From Tyzzerella sp. (lineage in GTDB: Bacteria; Bacillota; Clostridia; Lachnospirales; Lachnospiraceae), in assembly GCA_017410145.1 (NCBI GenBank), contig JAFQRJ010000030.1:62001-126000 (forward strand): a DNA stretch of 64,000 nucleotides. Reading direction: 5' to 3'. The position numbers and the translations under genes were made by a program. Shown piece after piece: positions 41,218-50,900 of this stretch. Below the pieces are notes generated by a model that was given only the letters and a program-made list of their open reading frames with translations, had not been told where the DNA came from and searched no databases. Each line of letters opens with the position of its first letter. Position 1 is the stretch's first letter.

Positions 41218-43050
41218 ATGAATCATTATTTCAAAAAACACAAAATAAAACCGCAGGGTTGGATGCGACAACAACTAGAAATACAAGCAAAAGGGTTGTC
41301 TGGAAATTTGGATAAATTTTGGCCAGATATTAAAGACAGTGCTTGGATTGGCGGTGATAGAGAAGGATGGGAACGCGTACCGTATTGGTTGGATGGCTTT
41401 ATCCCTTTAGCATGGTTCTTAGAGGACGAAGATATGAAAGGACGTGCTGATAAATACATTAATGCCATCGTAGATCGCCAGAAAGAAGACGGGTGGATTT
41501 GTCCGGGGAATGATGAGGATAGAAAGCACTATGATGTTTGGGCCGTATTTTTAATTGGAAAAGTATTCACTGTTTACTGGGAGTTTACCGGAAGTGAAAA
41601 AGTAAAAGAAAGTTTATACAAAGCTATGAAATGTCTCTATCAAATGATGGTGGAAGATAAAGTATCATTATTTGAATGGGGGAAATTCAGATGGTTTGAA
41701 TGCTTAATCCCTCTTCATTTCCTCTATGACCATTATCAAGAAGATTGGATTCTGGAGTTGGGAAAAATTCTTAGAGAGCAAGGTATCAAATTTACAGATT
41801 ACATAGAGTGCTGGAAAAGACCGATGAACAAGTGGGTACTAGAAACACATGCAGTTAACCTGATGATGATGTTAAAGTATGAAGCCTTGTGCAGTAAGTT
41901 TTTTGGGGAACCATATGAAAACGTTGCTGAAAAACTATGGAACATATTAATAGAGTACAATGGGACGGCAGTTGGCACGACCACCGGTGATGAATGCTTG
42001 GCAGGCCTGAAGAATAATCAAGGAACAGAACTTTGTGCAGTTGTAGAACAAATGTATTCCTTCGAGCTCCTTTATCATATTACAAAAGATTCGATATGGG
42101 CAGAGCGACTTGAAAAAATAGCGTTCAATGCGTTGCCGGCTACTATAAGTGATGATATGTGGACGCATCAATATGTGCAACAGGTAAATCAAATTGCATG
42201 TATCGGATTTCCGGGTAAATCCTACTTCCGAACAAATGGTTCAGAAGCACACATATTTGGATTGGAACCACATTTTGGGTGCTGTACTTCAAACCTTCAT
42301 CAAGGATGGCCAAAGTTATTATGGAGCGCATTCATGGAAGATGACGGAATAGAATGCACCATGATGTTGCCATCTACATATGAAACTAAAATCTCGGATA
42401 AAAACGTAAAAGTCACATTGGTAACAGAATATCCTTTCCGTCATTCTTGTAAATACATTGTGGAGACAGAGGAACCGGTGGAATTTCAATTCAAAGTCAG
42501 AATTCCGGCATGGTCAAAACAATACAAAGTAGACGAAGAAATGAAGGACAACGAAGGGTATTGGGTGTTGAAACAAGTATGGGATGGCAAGCAAGAGTTT
42601 ACAATCACTTTGTTTGATGAACCTCATCTTGTGGATAGACCATCGGGACTAAAAGTTGCAGAATATGGTCCGCTTGTTTTTTGTCTTCCAATTGAAGCAG
42701 AGTACAAAATGCACGAATATGAAAGAGATGGTGTGGAACGTAAATTCCCATATTGTGATTATGAACTTTTTCCTACATCTGAATGGAGATTTGGATATAA
42801 CAGTGATACATTTTCACCTTGTGAGAATGAGGGCGATGAAATTCCATTTTCTTCAAAACAACCACGTATTACGTTACAGACACAGATGAGACCAATAGAG
42901 TGGGAGTATGAAGATGGTTATGACAGCGTTGCAGCAGCTTGTCCAACAGGTGCAGAAAGAGAAGGCGATTTGGTAACTATGGCATTGTACCCATACGGAT
43001 GTGCGAAACTCCGGATGACAGAAATGCCATTAACTATTAATAAAAAATAG
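41218..43050 (+). CDS. GH127-like (DUF1680) glycoside hydrolase
   Basis: The 610-residue protein has no signal peptide and starts at ATG 41218 after AAAGGAG. An (alpha/alpha)6 barrel spans 'WERVPYWLDGFIPLAWFLED', 'IVDRQKEDGWICPGN' and 'WETHAVN'-like 'LETHAVNLMMM'. The region 'FGCCTSNLHQGWPKL' matches the Cys-Cys zinc/nucleophile motif of GH127 beta-L-arabinofuranosidases, and beta-sandwich domains follow ('VEFQFKVRIPAWSKQY'). GH127, GH142 and GH146 share the fold, so substrate is uncertain, but removal of L-arabinofuranose or a related sugar is likely. It leads the second glycan operon. Confidence 0.8.
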   Translation: MNHYFKKHKIKPQGWMRQQLEIQAKGLSGNLDKFWPDIKDSAWIGGDREGWERVPYWLDGFIPLAWFLEDEDMKGRADKYINAIVDRQKEDGWICPGNDEDRKHYDVWAVFLIGKVFTVYWEFTGSEKVKESLYKAMKCLYQMMVEDKVSLFEWGKFRWFECLIPLHFLYDHYQEDWILELGKILREQGIKFTDYIECWKRPMNKWVLETHAVNLMMMLKYEALCSKFFGEPYENVAEKLWNILIEYNGTAVGTTTGDECLAGLKNNQGTELCAVVEQMYSFELLYHITKDSIWAERLEKIAFNALPATISDDMWTHQYVQQVNQIACIGFPGKSYFRTNGSEAHIFGLEPHFGCCTSNLHQGWPKLLWSAFMEDDGIECTMMLPSTYETKISDKNVKVTLVTEYPFRHSCKYIVETEEPVEFQFKVRIPAWSKQYKVDEEMKDNEGYWVLKQVWDGKQEFTITLFDEPHLVDRPSGLKVAEYGPLVFCLPIEAEYKMHEYERDGVERKFPYCDYELFPTSEWRFGYNSDTFSPCENEGDEIPFSSKQPRITLQTQMRPIEWEYEDGYDSVAAACPTGAEREGDLVTMALYPYGCAKLRMTEMPLTINKK

Positions 43051-43061
43051 GAGGAATTCTT

Positions 43062-44654
43062 ATGAGGAAACGAAACATGTCAAAAATCATTGCAATTACA
43101 CTTGCAGCTTGTTGCACAGTTGGATTGCTAGGATGTGGAAAAACTAATTCAAAATCATCGGACAACACGACGATTCAGTTTTACAGTTGGGGAAATGAAA
43201 CGGAAGTAGAAGTGACAAGAGAATTGGTAAAACAATTTAACGAGACAAATACAGATGGTATTACAGTTGAATTCACACCAATTCCATCAGGAGATTATGA
43301 AACAAAAGTAACAAATGCACTTCGTGGACGTAATGTTCCAGACGTAATTATCGCCGGTGATGGTGAAATCAAAAGCTGGATTGAAAAAGGTGGAATTGCA
43401 GTCTTAGATGATTATGTTGCGGAAAGCAAAGAACTTGATTTGGATGCTATGTGGTCGGATGCAGTAAATCGTTATCGTTATGATGTATCATCTCGTAAAG
43501 GCGGTACAGGAAAATTATATGGTATCGTGCGTGACTACTCTCCATCTGCATTATTTTATAACGTGGATGCGATGAAAGCAGTAGGCATTACTTGCATATC
43601 ACTCACAGAACAAGAATCTATGGAACAATATGGAACGAAGGAAGCTTATTTTACAAAAGACGGAAAACTCTATTTCAACAATAAAATTGCTTTGACTTGG
43701 GAGTCATTCCTTGCACTTTCACAAAAACTCACATCGAATACAGCGGCTCCTGTTCGTAATGACCAAAGTATTACCAAATATGGACTTTACGCTATTAACT
43801 GGTTCTGTTTTGGATGGTCAGTGGGAGGCAATTGCTTAGAGTGGGCAGAAGATGCTTCACTTGCTACCGGTGGAAAATATGAGTTCACGCTGTTTGATGA
43901 AACGAAAAATTACAAAGTGACAGAAGGAAACACACTTACTGTTAACGGTGTAACATATAACGCAGGTGAGATTGTATCATATTCAGATAAAGCAGCTTTA
44001 ACAGCAGACCAAAAGGCACTTTGCGTAGAACTTCCTTCACAGATGGAGGCTATGCAATACTTTGTTGATTTATCTGTAAAACATGGTGTATCACCAAAGC
44101 CTGAAGTGTCTGCTTCAAACTCTACATATGGTTTGTTTTCAAGCCAGCAGTGTGCAATGTTACTTGATACCAGATATGCAGTGGGTATCTTCAGAGAAAC
44201 AATCGGCGACAGCTTTGATTGGGACGTAGCTCCACTTCCGGCACATAAAGATGGCATTCAGGCAGGACATAGTGGTTCACTTGCATATTGTATTCCGGAA
44301 AAGAGTACAAAGAAGGATGCTGCATGGAAGTTCATCGAATTCATGGCAGGGGAAGAAGGCCAGAAAAAATATACAGAAAAAGGATTTATTATTCCAAATA
44401 CAATGGAACTTGCTGAGAGCGAAGTGTTCTTGCAATCTTCACAAAAGCCTGCAAATTCACAAATTTTTGTAGATGCTGCTTATTATCACAGATCAGGTGA
44501 CTGGGGATATCTTCCAAGTAAAGCATGGATTAATGAATGGTCTGTAGATTTGAATGATGATGTGTTGATGGGCAAAATGTCCTTAAAAGAGTTACGAGAG
44601 AAGACACAGAAGAGTACACAGGAAATTATTGATGCATATTACGGAGGCGAATGA
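43062..44654 (+). CDS. ABC transporter sugar-binding lipoprotein (family 1)
   Basis: The 530-residue protein has a signal peptide ending in the lipobox 'VGLLGC', then 'IQFYSWGNETEVEVTRELVK', 'VEFTPIPSGDYETKVTNALR', 'RNVPDVIIAG' and 'WKFIEFMAGEEGQKKYTEKG', typical of MalE/UgpB-type binding proteins. It overlaps the next gene by 4 bases (ATGA), and two permease genes follow, so this is a complete importer apart from the ATPase. It probably binds oligosaccharides from the surface enzymes encoded downstream. Confidence 0.92.
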   Translation: MRKRNMSKIIAITLAACCTVGLLGCGKTNSKSSDNTTIQFYSWGNETEVEVTRELVKQFNETNTDGITVEFTPIPSGDYETKVTNALRGRNVPDVIIAGDGEIKSWIEKGGIAVLDDYVAESKELDLDAMWSDAVNRYRYDVSSRKGGTGKLYGIVRDYSPSALFYNVDAMKAVGITCISLTEQESMEQYGTKEAYFTKDGKLYFNNKIALTWESFLALSQKLTSNTAAPVRNDQSITKYGLYAINWFCFGWSVGGNCLEWAEDASLATGGKYEFTLFDETKNYKVTEGNTLTVNGVTYNAGEIVSYSDKAALTADQKALCVELPSQMEAMQYFVDLSVKHGVSPKPEVSASNSTYGLFSSQQCAMLLDTRYAVGIFRETIGDSFDWDVAPLPAHKDGIQAGHSGSLAYCIPEKSTKKDAAWKFIEFMAGEEGQKKYTEKGFIIPNTMELAESEVFLQSSQKPANSQIFVDAAYYHRSGDWGYLPSKAWINEWSVDLNDDVLMGKMSLKELREKTQKSTQEIIDAYYGGE

Positions 44655-45556
44655 TGAAGAAAAAGAAAAGAGATAATATCTTTGGTGTTTTGTTTGCAAT
44701 GTCTCCGCTGGTGGGGTTTGCCTTGTTCGGTGTATTACCATTGATATTCTCGATTGTGCTTTCGTTTGGGAATCTTCCAACCTACAATCTTTTAGATATT
44801 GAATTTTGTGGATTGGACAATTACATCAGAATCTTTACGGAAGATGCAGAGTTTGGGCAATCGATTGGTAACACATTCCTTTACTCCTTTATTACTGTCG
44901 GAGGAACCGTAGTAATATCTTTAATTGCATCCTTGTTTTTAAACAAGATTAAGCGCGGTGGCAAATTGATTCGTATCATACTGTTTATTCCATATGTATG
45001 CTCCGTAGTTGCTACTTCGACCATGTGGAAGTGGTTATTTGATTACAATTACGGTGTTTTGAATGATATTGTAGAGTTTTTTGGAATGACCCGTGTCAAC
45101 TGGTTGGGTGAAGCAGCAACAGCCATGCCGATTATGATATTGATGAGTATATGGGGCGGTTTGGGATATAACATGATTCTTTATTCTGCCGCACTCAACT
45201 CCGTAAGCCGTACCTATTATGAAGCAGCAGAACTAGATGGTGCAGGTAGCATAAAACAGTTCTTTTCTATCACGTTGCCAATGATTTCGCCAACTACCTT
45301 CTTCATTATGGTTATGGGATTCATCGGGGCCTTGCAAAGCTTTGCAAATTTCCAAGTGATGACACCATCCGGTGGTCCGGACGGAACAACATGGACGATG
45401 GTATTCCGCGTTTGGTACGTTGCCTTTGTAGAGGATTCCTACCGATATGGAATGGGTTATGCAAGTGCAATGAGTTGGATTGTCGGCGGCATAGTGATGA
45501 TTTTTACTGCGATTATGTTTGGACTTAGCAGGAGGTGGGTAAATTATGACGTTTAA
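44651..45556 (+). CDS. Sugar ABC transporter permease (MalF type)
   Basis: The 301-residue protein has six hydrophobic segments, the first being 'GVLFAMSPLVGFALFGVLPL'. The EAA loop is 'YYEAAELDGAGSIKQFFSIT', where the permease contacts its ATPase. It overlaps the binding-protein stop (ATGA) and the next permease start, so the three are translationally coupled. No ATP-binding subunit is encoded here; Firmicutes often share one MsmK/UgpC-type ATPase among such importers. Confidence 0.94.
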   Translation: MMKKKKRDNIFGVLFAMSPLVGFALFGVLPLIFSIVLSFGNLPTYNLLDIEFCGLDNYIRIFTEDAEFGQSIGNTFLYSFITVGGTVVISLIASLFLNKIKRGGKLIRIILFIPYVCSVVATSTMWKWLFDYNYGVLNDIVEFFGMTRVNWLGEAATAMPIMILMSIWGGLGYNMILYSAALNSVSRTYYEAAELDGAGSIKQFFSITLPMISPTTFFIMVMGFIGALQSFANFQVMTPSGGPDGTTWTMVFRVWYVAFVEDSYRYGMGYASAMSWIVGGIVMIFTAIMFGLSRRWVNYDV

Positions 45557-46376
45557 AAGTACAGTCAAACAAGTTGGAATGTATCTGGTTTTAGTTTTGA
45601 TGTGCATGGCAGTTCTTCTACCATTTGCAATCATCATTTCCACTTCCTTGAAAACCTATGCGGACTCCGTGAAAGTACCGTTTACCTTTAACCCGGGATA
45701 TGTGGATTTCAGTGCGTACAAATCAGTTTTGCAATCTGGAGCAGTGTGGAAAGGACTTACAAATACGCTGTTTGTAGTATTGCCTATTATGGTAATCGGT
45801 GTTCTTACATCAGCACTCTCGGCGTATGCATTTGCAAAAATCAATTTTAAGGCGAAGGGAATGATGTTTACAGTCCTCATGTTTTCCATGATGCTTCCCG
45901 GGGTTATTACCATGACTCCTGCGTATGTAATCTATGACATGATTGGATGGACAGATACCTATTTACCTTTGATGATTCCAAATGCATTTGGTACTGCAGC
46001 ATGTGTATTCTATCTCCGCCAATTTTTTGCGGGAATTCCTAATGAGCTGATAGAAGCCGGGGAAATGGACGGGCTAGGAAGATTTGGCGTATTTACGAGA
46101 ATTATGTTGCCATTATCAAAGCCAGCTTTGACTGCGCAAATGATTTTATGGTTTATCGCTGGTTACAACGATTATTTCGGACCAATGTTATATCTGAACA
46201 CGGAAGATAAATATACCTTACAACTTGTTTTGAAATTAATGGCTGGTAGTTCAGAAAGCCATTGGCCGAAGGTAATGGCATGTTGTATTGTGACCATGAT
46301 TCCGCTACTCATCATGTACTTTGCGGCGCAAAAGAAATTTGTAGAAGGAATCACAATGACAGGACTGAAAGGTTAA
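45546..46376 (+). CDS. Sugar ABC transporter permease (MalG type)
   Basis: The 276-residue protein has the six-helix MalG layout: 'LVLVLMCMAVLLPFAIIIST' as the first helix, 'TLFVVLPIMVIGVLTSALSA' next, and the EAA loop 'LIEAGEMDGLGRFGVFTRIM'. The C-terminus ends 'FVEGITMTGLKG', a tail shared by this subfamily. It overlaps the MalF-type gene by 11 bases. Together they form the translocation pore for the 43062 binding protein. Confidence 0.94.
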   Translation: MTFKSTVKQVGMYLVLVLMCMAVLLPFAIIISTSLKTYADSVKVPFTFNPGYVDFSAYKSVLQSGAVWKGLTNTLFVVLPIMVIGVLTSALSAYAFAKINFKAKGMMFTVLMFSMMLPGVITMTPAYVIYDMIGWTDTYLPLMIPNAFGTAACVFYLRQFFAGIPNELIEAGEMDGLGRFGVFTRIMLPLSKPALTAQMILWFIAGYNDYFGPMLYLNTEDKYTLQLVLKLMAGSSESHWPKVMACCIVTMIPLLIMYFAAQKKFVEGITMTGLKG

Positions 46377-46390
46377 GAAGGAGGGAAAGA

Positions 46391-47905
46391 ATGAAAAAAA
46401 TTAAAAGAATCGTTCTATTTCTCTCGGTTACAGCCATGATGGTAACATCGATTGGTTGCACGAAAGAAGTGGCACAGAACAACTATCTGGATGCAGAAGC
46501 AGGATATGACAAAGAGTTGTTTTACCAAAACTTAGGAACTATTCAGGCAGCAGACCCACAAATAATTACAGTGGGGAATACATTTTACATGTATGCTACC
46601 AATGCGGAAGCAAGTGGAAATACCAATTATATTTGTGCGTGGTCCAGTAAAAACCTAACCGATTGGAAACTGGAGGGAAAGGCATTCATACCAGCCAGAG
46701 ATGCATGGGCTGTAAGCTCCCTTTGGGCTCCGGAAGTTATCGAGGTAAATGGGACTTATTACATGTACTATTCAGGACATAATATTGCTACCGGTAAAAT
46801 GGGGGTTGGTGTAGCAGTTTCTGATTCGCCTACGGGACCATTCCATGAATTGGAAGGAACCTTTGGTGGAAAGACCTATTCAAGAACAGAACAGCCAATT
46901 AATCCGGGATTTCCAATTATTGATGCCAATCCATTCATTGACGAAGATGGTCGCGTATATCTCTATGTTTCACGAGATCAGGTGGACAAGGAATCTTCTG
47001 TTTTCGGAATGGAATTAGACAAAGATATGGTGACGATACTTAGCGTTACAGAAAAAGCTCTTGTGAAGCCTTCACAAGAATGGGAAAATCCAACAGCAGG
47101 AAATAAATGGAACGAAGCACCATTTATGATAAAAAAAGATGAGAAGTACTATCTGATGTATTCCGCAAATTACTATCAGAACAGTACCTATTCTGTAGGA
47201 CTTTCGATCAGTGATAATCCATTATCCGGATTCAAAAAAGTGGATTACAATCCGATATTAGAAGCAAACCCTGATTGGCCACACATTTCAGGTACTGGTC
47301 ATAATTGCATCTTCCCATCTCCGGATGGAACAGAACTTTGGATGGCATACCACAGCCACATTGATACTACAAATGGCGGTAGCGAGCGAAAAATTAATTT
47401 CGACAAAATCACTTTCGATGAAGAAGGAAGACTCCTTGTACAGGGACCTTCCATTAGCCCGCAGGTGTTGCCATCCGGAGTATCTGAGTATCAGAATATC
47501 GCGGCTGAAGCAACGGTGTCTGCAACAATATCAGACGGTGTGGAATTGCTCACAGATGATATTGTGAATTATCTATATAACGATGTGGAACTTTATGAAT
47601 ATGTTTCAGAGGGAACCAATAAAATAACCTTCTCCTATGAGGAAGCCAAGAACATCAAAGCTATCATGGTTTATGACAGTGCAGATTACCTGTATGCAGG
47701 AAAGGAAGCTACTGTGAAGGTTGGCGGACATTCCTTTGAGTTAAAATTTAATCCGGATTACTGCTATGTGGATGAATACGGGTTTGAAATGAAGATCCCT
47801 GGAAGTGCAGCAATTTTAGAATTTAAAGAACTCGAAGCAGATGAGATTACATTTACATTTAAAGATGAAATCAACATCAATGAGATTGTTATTTTAGGAA
47901 AGTAG
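46391..47905 (+). CDS. GH43 lipoprotein with C-terminal beta-sandwich
   Basis: ATG 46391, after AGAAGGAGGGAAAG, gives 504 residues; the frame is open upstream inside the permease gene but without a start context. The signal peptide ends with the lipobox 'VTSIGC'. The five-bladed propeller of GH43 carries the Asp of 'AADPQIITVGNTFYMYAT', the Asp of 'PIIDANPFIDEDGRVYLY' and the Glu of 'KWNEAPFMIKKDEKYYL', the family's catalytic triad. A discoidin/CBM-like domain of about 120 residues follows. Expected activities are arabinofuranosidase, xylosidase or galactanase at the cell surface. It is closely similar to the GH43 domain inside the giant protein at 53322. Confidence 0.87.
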   Translation: MKKIKRIVLFLSVTAMMVTSIGCTKEVAQNNYLDAEAGYDKELFYQNLGTIQAADPQIITVGNTFYMYATNAEASGNTNYICAWSSKNLTDWKLEGKAFIPARDAWAVSSLWAPEVIEVNGTYYMYYSGHNIATGKMGVGVAVSDSPTGPFHELEGTFGGKTYSRTEQPINPGFPIIDANPFIDEDGRVYLYVSRDQVDKESSVFGMELDKDMVTILSVTEKALVKPSQEWENPTAGNKWNEAPFMIKKDEKYYLMYSANYYQNSTYSVGLSISDNPLSGFKKVDYNPILEANPDWPHISGTGHNCIFPSPDGTELWMAYHSHIDTTNGGSERKINFDKITFDEEGRLLVQGPSISPQVLPSGVSEYQNIAAEATVSATISDGVELLTDDIVNYLYNDVELYEYVSEGTNKITFSYEEAKNIKAIMVYDSADYLYAGKEATVKVGGHSFELKFNPDYCYVDEYGFEMKIPGSAAILEFKELEADEITFTFKDEININEIVILGK

Positions 47906-47920
47906 GCAGGAGGATAGCGT

Positions 47921-50900
47921 ATGAAGAAGAAAATTAATAAAAAACATATTTTCATCTTGAGCGGAGTGCTTGCCTTGTTAGTAGTAGGAATTGTTGGATT
48001 GGTTTTACTTCAAAAGTCAGAATTGTTTCGTTTTGCTTATGAAGTAGAACTGCCGACGAAAGAATCCAATATCGTAATAGATGAAAACACATCTATCGAT
48101 GGAAAACGAGATGAAAAGTTTTGGAATGACAACACGTTAGTGTTTACAGAAACCAAGAGTGGGATAAATGTTACGTCTTGGGCGCATTTGGGAGAACATG
48201 GATTATATCTGTTTACCGAAACAGATGATACCAGTGTGTATTGGTCCAAGGAAAAGCAATTTTTCGAAAATGATTCTGTGGAGTACTACATAGACCCAAG
48301 ACCGCAGTATTCTATGCAGCTTGATGCTTTAAAGTCAGACGTGAAAGTACGTACCGATAATATCCAGGTACGTGTAGATACGGAAGGCAGATCATCCACT
48401 TGGTTTGGCCGTAAGACAGAGTCAGGCTATCCATGGGTAGCAGGAGATTTTGAAGTCCTTACTGCATCCATTGTGGATGGCGAAGCAAATAAAAAAGATG
48501 GTGCGAAAGGATATAGTGTAGAAACCTTTATTCCATGGGAAGCGATGGGACTTGAAACCACACCAGAGGAAATCGGTGTGATGCCGGCATTCAATAATGT
48601 GGATAACCGAGAAGACACTGCTCGTAAGTGGTTTACGGTAAAAGGTATGAACCACGGAGCGCCAACCAGCTATGCAAGAGTAGATAAAGATGGATTCGTG
48701 CAAATTGCAGATGGAATCGAACTTGAAAAGGAACTTAAGGCAGACTGGAACGACAAAGCGTATAAAGGAGACGCCATTACACTGACAGAGGTAAATGCGA
48801 CAAATACTAAGCCGGAAGTCAGAGGAGAACTGAAAGCATTCCTTGGAGATGAGGGTGTGTATTTCCTTGTGGCAGTCAAAGATAAGGTGCTCTCCAGATA
48901 TGCGGATGGCATTTGGGATAATGACGGCATTGAAATCGTAATTGATACACAGGCAAAAGGCGGAGATAACGGCTTTCATGATGGGATATTCCGATTGGCA
49001 GTAGATGTTGACGAAGGAATTGAAACAGATATCTGCATGACGGGATATGACGATTATGTGGCTGTGAGACGAGCTGTATTCTGTAAAACGTCCGTTTCGG
49101 AATATAAAGAAACAAGCGCTTACGATTACAAGAACACCTTGGTGTTTGAAGTGATGGTGCCATACAGTTCAATGGGACTATCTAAGAAGCCTTCTCAGAT
49201 TTCTTTTGCATGGGCAGTAAAAACCCCGAATGAAACATCTTACATTTTGAACAGAAGAAATGGTATAGGAGGCATGGAAGGACAGGATTGGCTATGGTCT
49301 AACAGACATTATCCACAAAATCCAGGTGAATATTATCTTCTCACATCGAAAGGATTAGAGGGTGATTATACATTCCCTACATGGACTGCATGGGATAAAT
49401 GTAAGGTTCGCTCGCAAGCATCAACCAGATATGATTACCGAGGCTATGCAGCAAAAGACGGCCTCTATATCAATATGGTTCAGTATGTTGACCAGATTAA
49501 ATTTGGCGGTGTAAGTGGCAAGTGGAAAGACATTACTCACATCGAAATGGAATTATGGAATGGCGATGTGGGATATGGCTGGGATGGAACTTACCTGGCG
49601 TTCTTCCCGGACGGAAGCCATTATACTAACAGTCAGGTAAATGTAACCGATTTGGAATACACATGTACGATTACAGACAGAGGTGCTGGATATAAGGGTG
49701 GATTCCGATATGAACTTTCTTATGAAATCTATTTAGGTTTTGAAAATAATAAAGAAAATCCGGCAGACGGGCCTTATGCATTTGTACAAATGATGAGTTG
49801 TACACCGGGAGAGTCAAAAGTGGGATATGAAAATTCAATCCGGATTGTGAAAGATGAAGACAGAAAACTTTGGGCAGATGATTGTAAATCGTACGAATTC
49901 CGTGAGGATGGTATTGTTGCGAGAGATATAGGTACAAACAACGAAGAACCACAAAAGCCATCCTATAATTTCCCAAAATGGACAGCATGGGAGGACCTAA
50001 CAGTACACTCGGATGTACCGACCAGATATGATTACCGAGGATTTGCAGCAGAAGACGGACTCTACTTGAATGTAGTGCAATATGTAGACAAGGTAAAACA
50101 AGGTGGAGTGGCAGACACATGGAAAGACATCACCCATGTGGAAATGGAATTGTGGAACGGAGACGTAGGCTATGGTTGGGATGGAACCTATTTGGCATTC
50201 TTCCCGGATGGAAGTCATTACATTAACAGCGATTTGAATGTAACTGCACTTGAGTATCAGTGTACCGTGACAGACCGAGGAGCAAATTATGCTGACGGCT
50301 ATCGCTTTGAACTTTCTTATGAAATCTATCTTGGATTTGAAAACAACTTGGCAAATCCGGAAGATGGTCCATATGCCTTTATCCAGTTTATGAGTCATAC
50401 TCCGGGTGAAACGGAGGAAGGCTACGAAAAAGCTGAGACCATCACCAAAGACGGAGATAGAAAGCTTTGGACAGAGGAATCCAAGTCTGTAGAATTCCGT
50501 GAAGACGGAGCTGCTAGAAAAGATAGCGTATATGATATCTCAGCCTATGAAGACAAGATTGCACAGTACAAGCAAGATTGGGAAGAAAAAGGTAAGGCTG
50601 GAGAGACAACCATATTTATTGGAGATTCCTTCTTCGACGGAGAATTCTGGTCTACCTTCTACGATTTGTATTGGAGTAGAGAGGTGCTTCGATGTGGAGT
50701 AAGTTCTTCGACTTCATACGACTGGGAAGTGTTTACAACAGAATTCTTAAAGGATACCAATCCGAAAAATATTGTAATGCACATCGGTACAAACAATATT
50801 TACGATGATAATAAGAATGCAGAAGTGACTGTAAAAGCATTACAGAGAATGTTCTCTTACATGCACGAGACCTTACCAACAACAAATCTATACTACTTTG

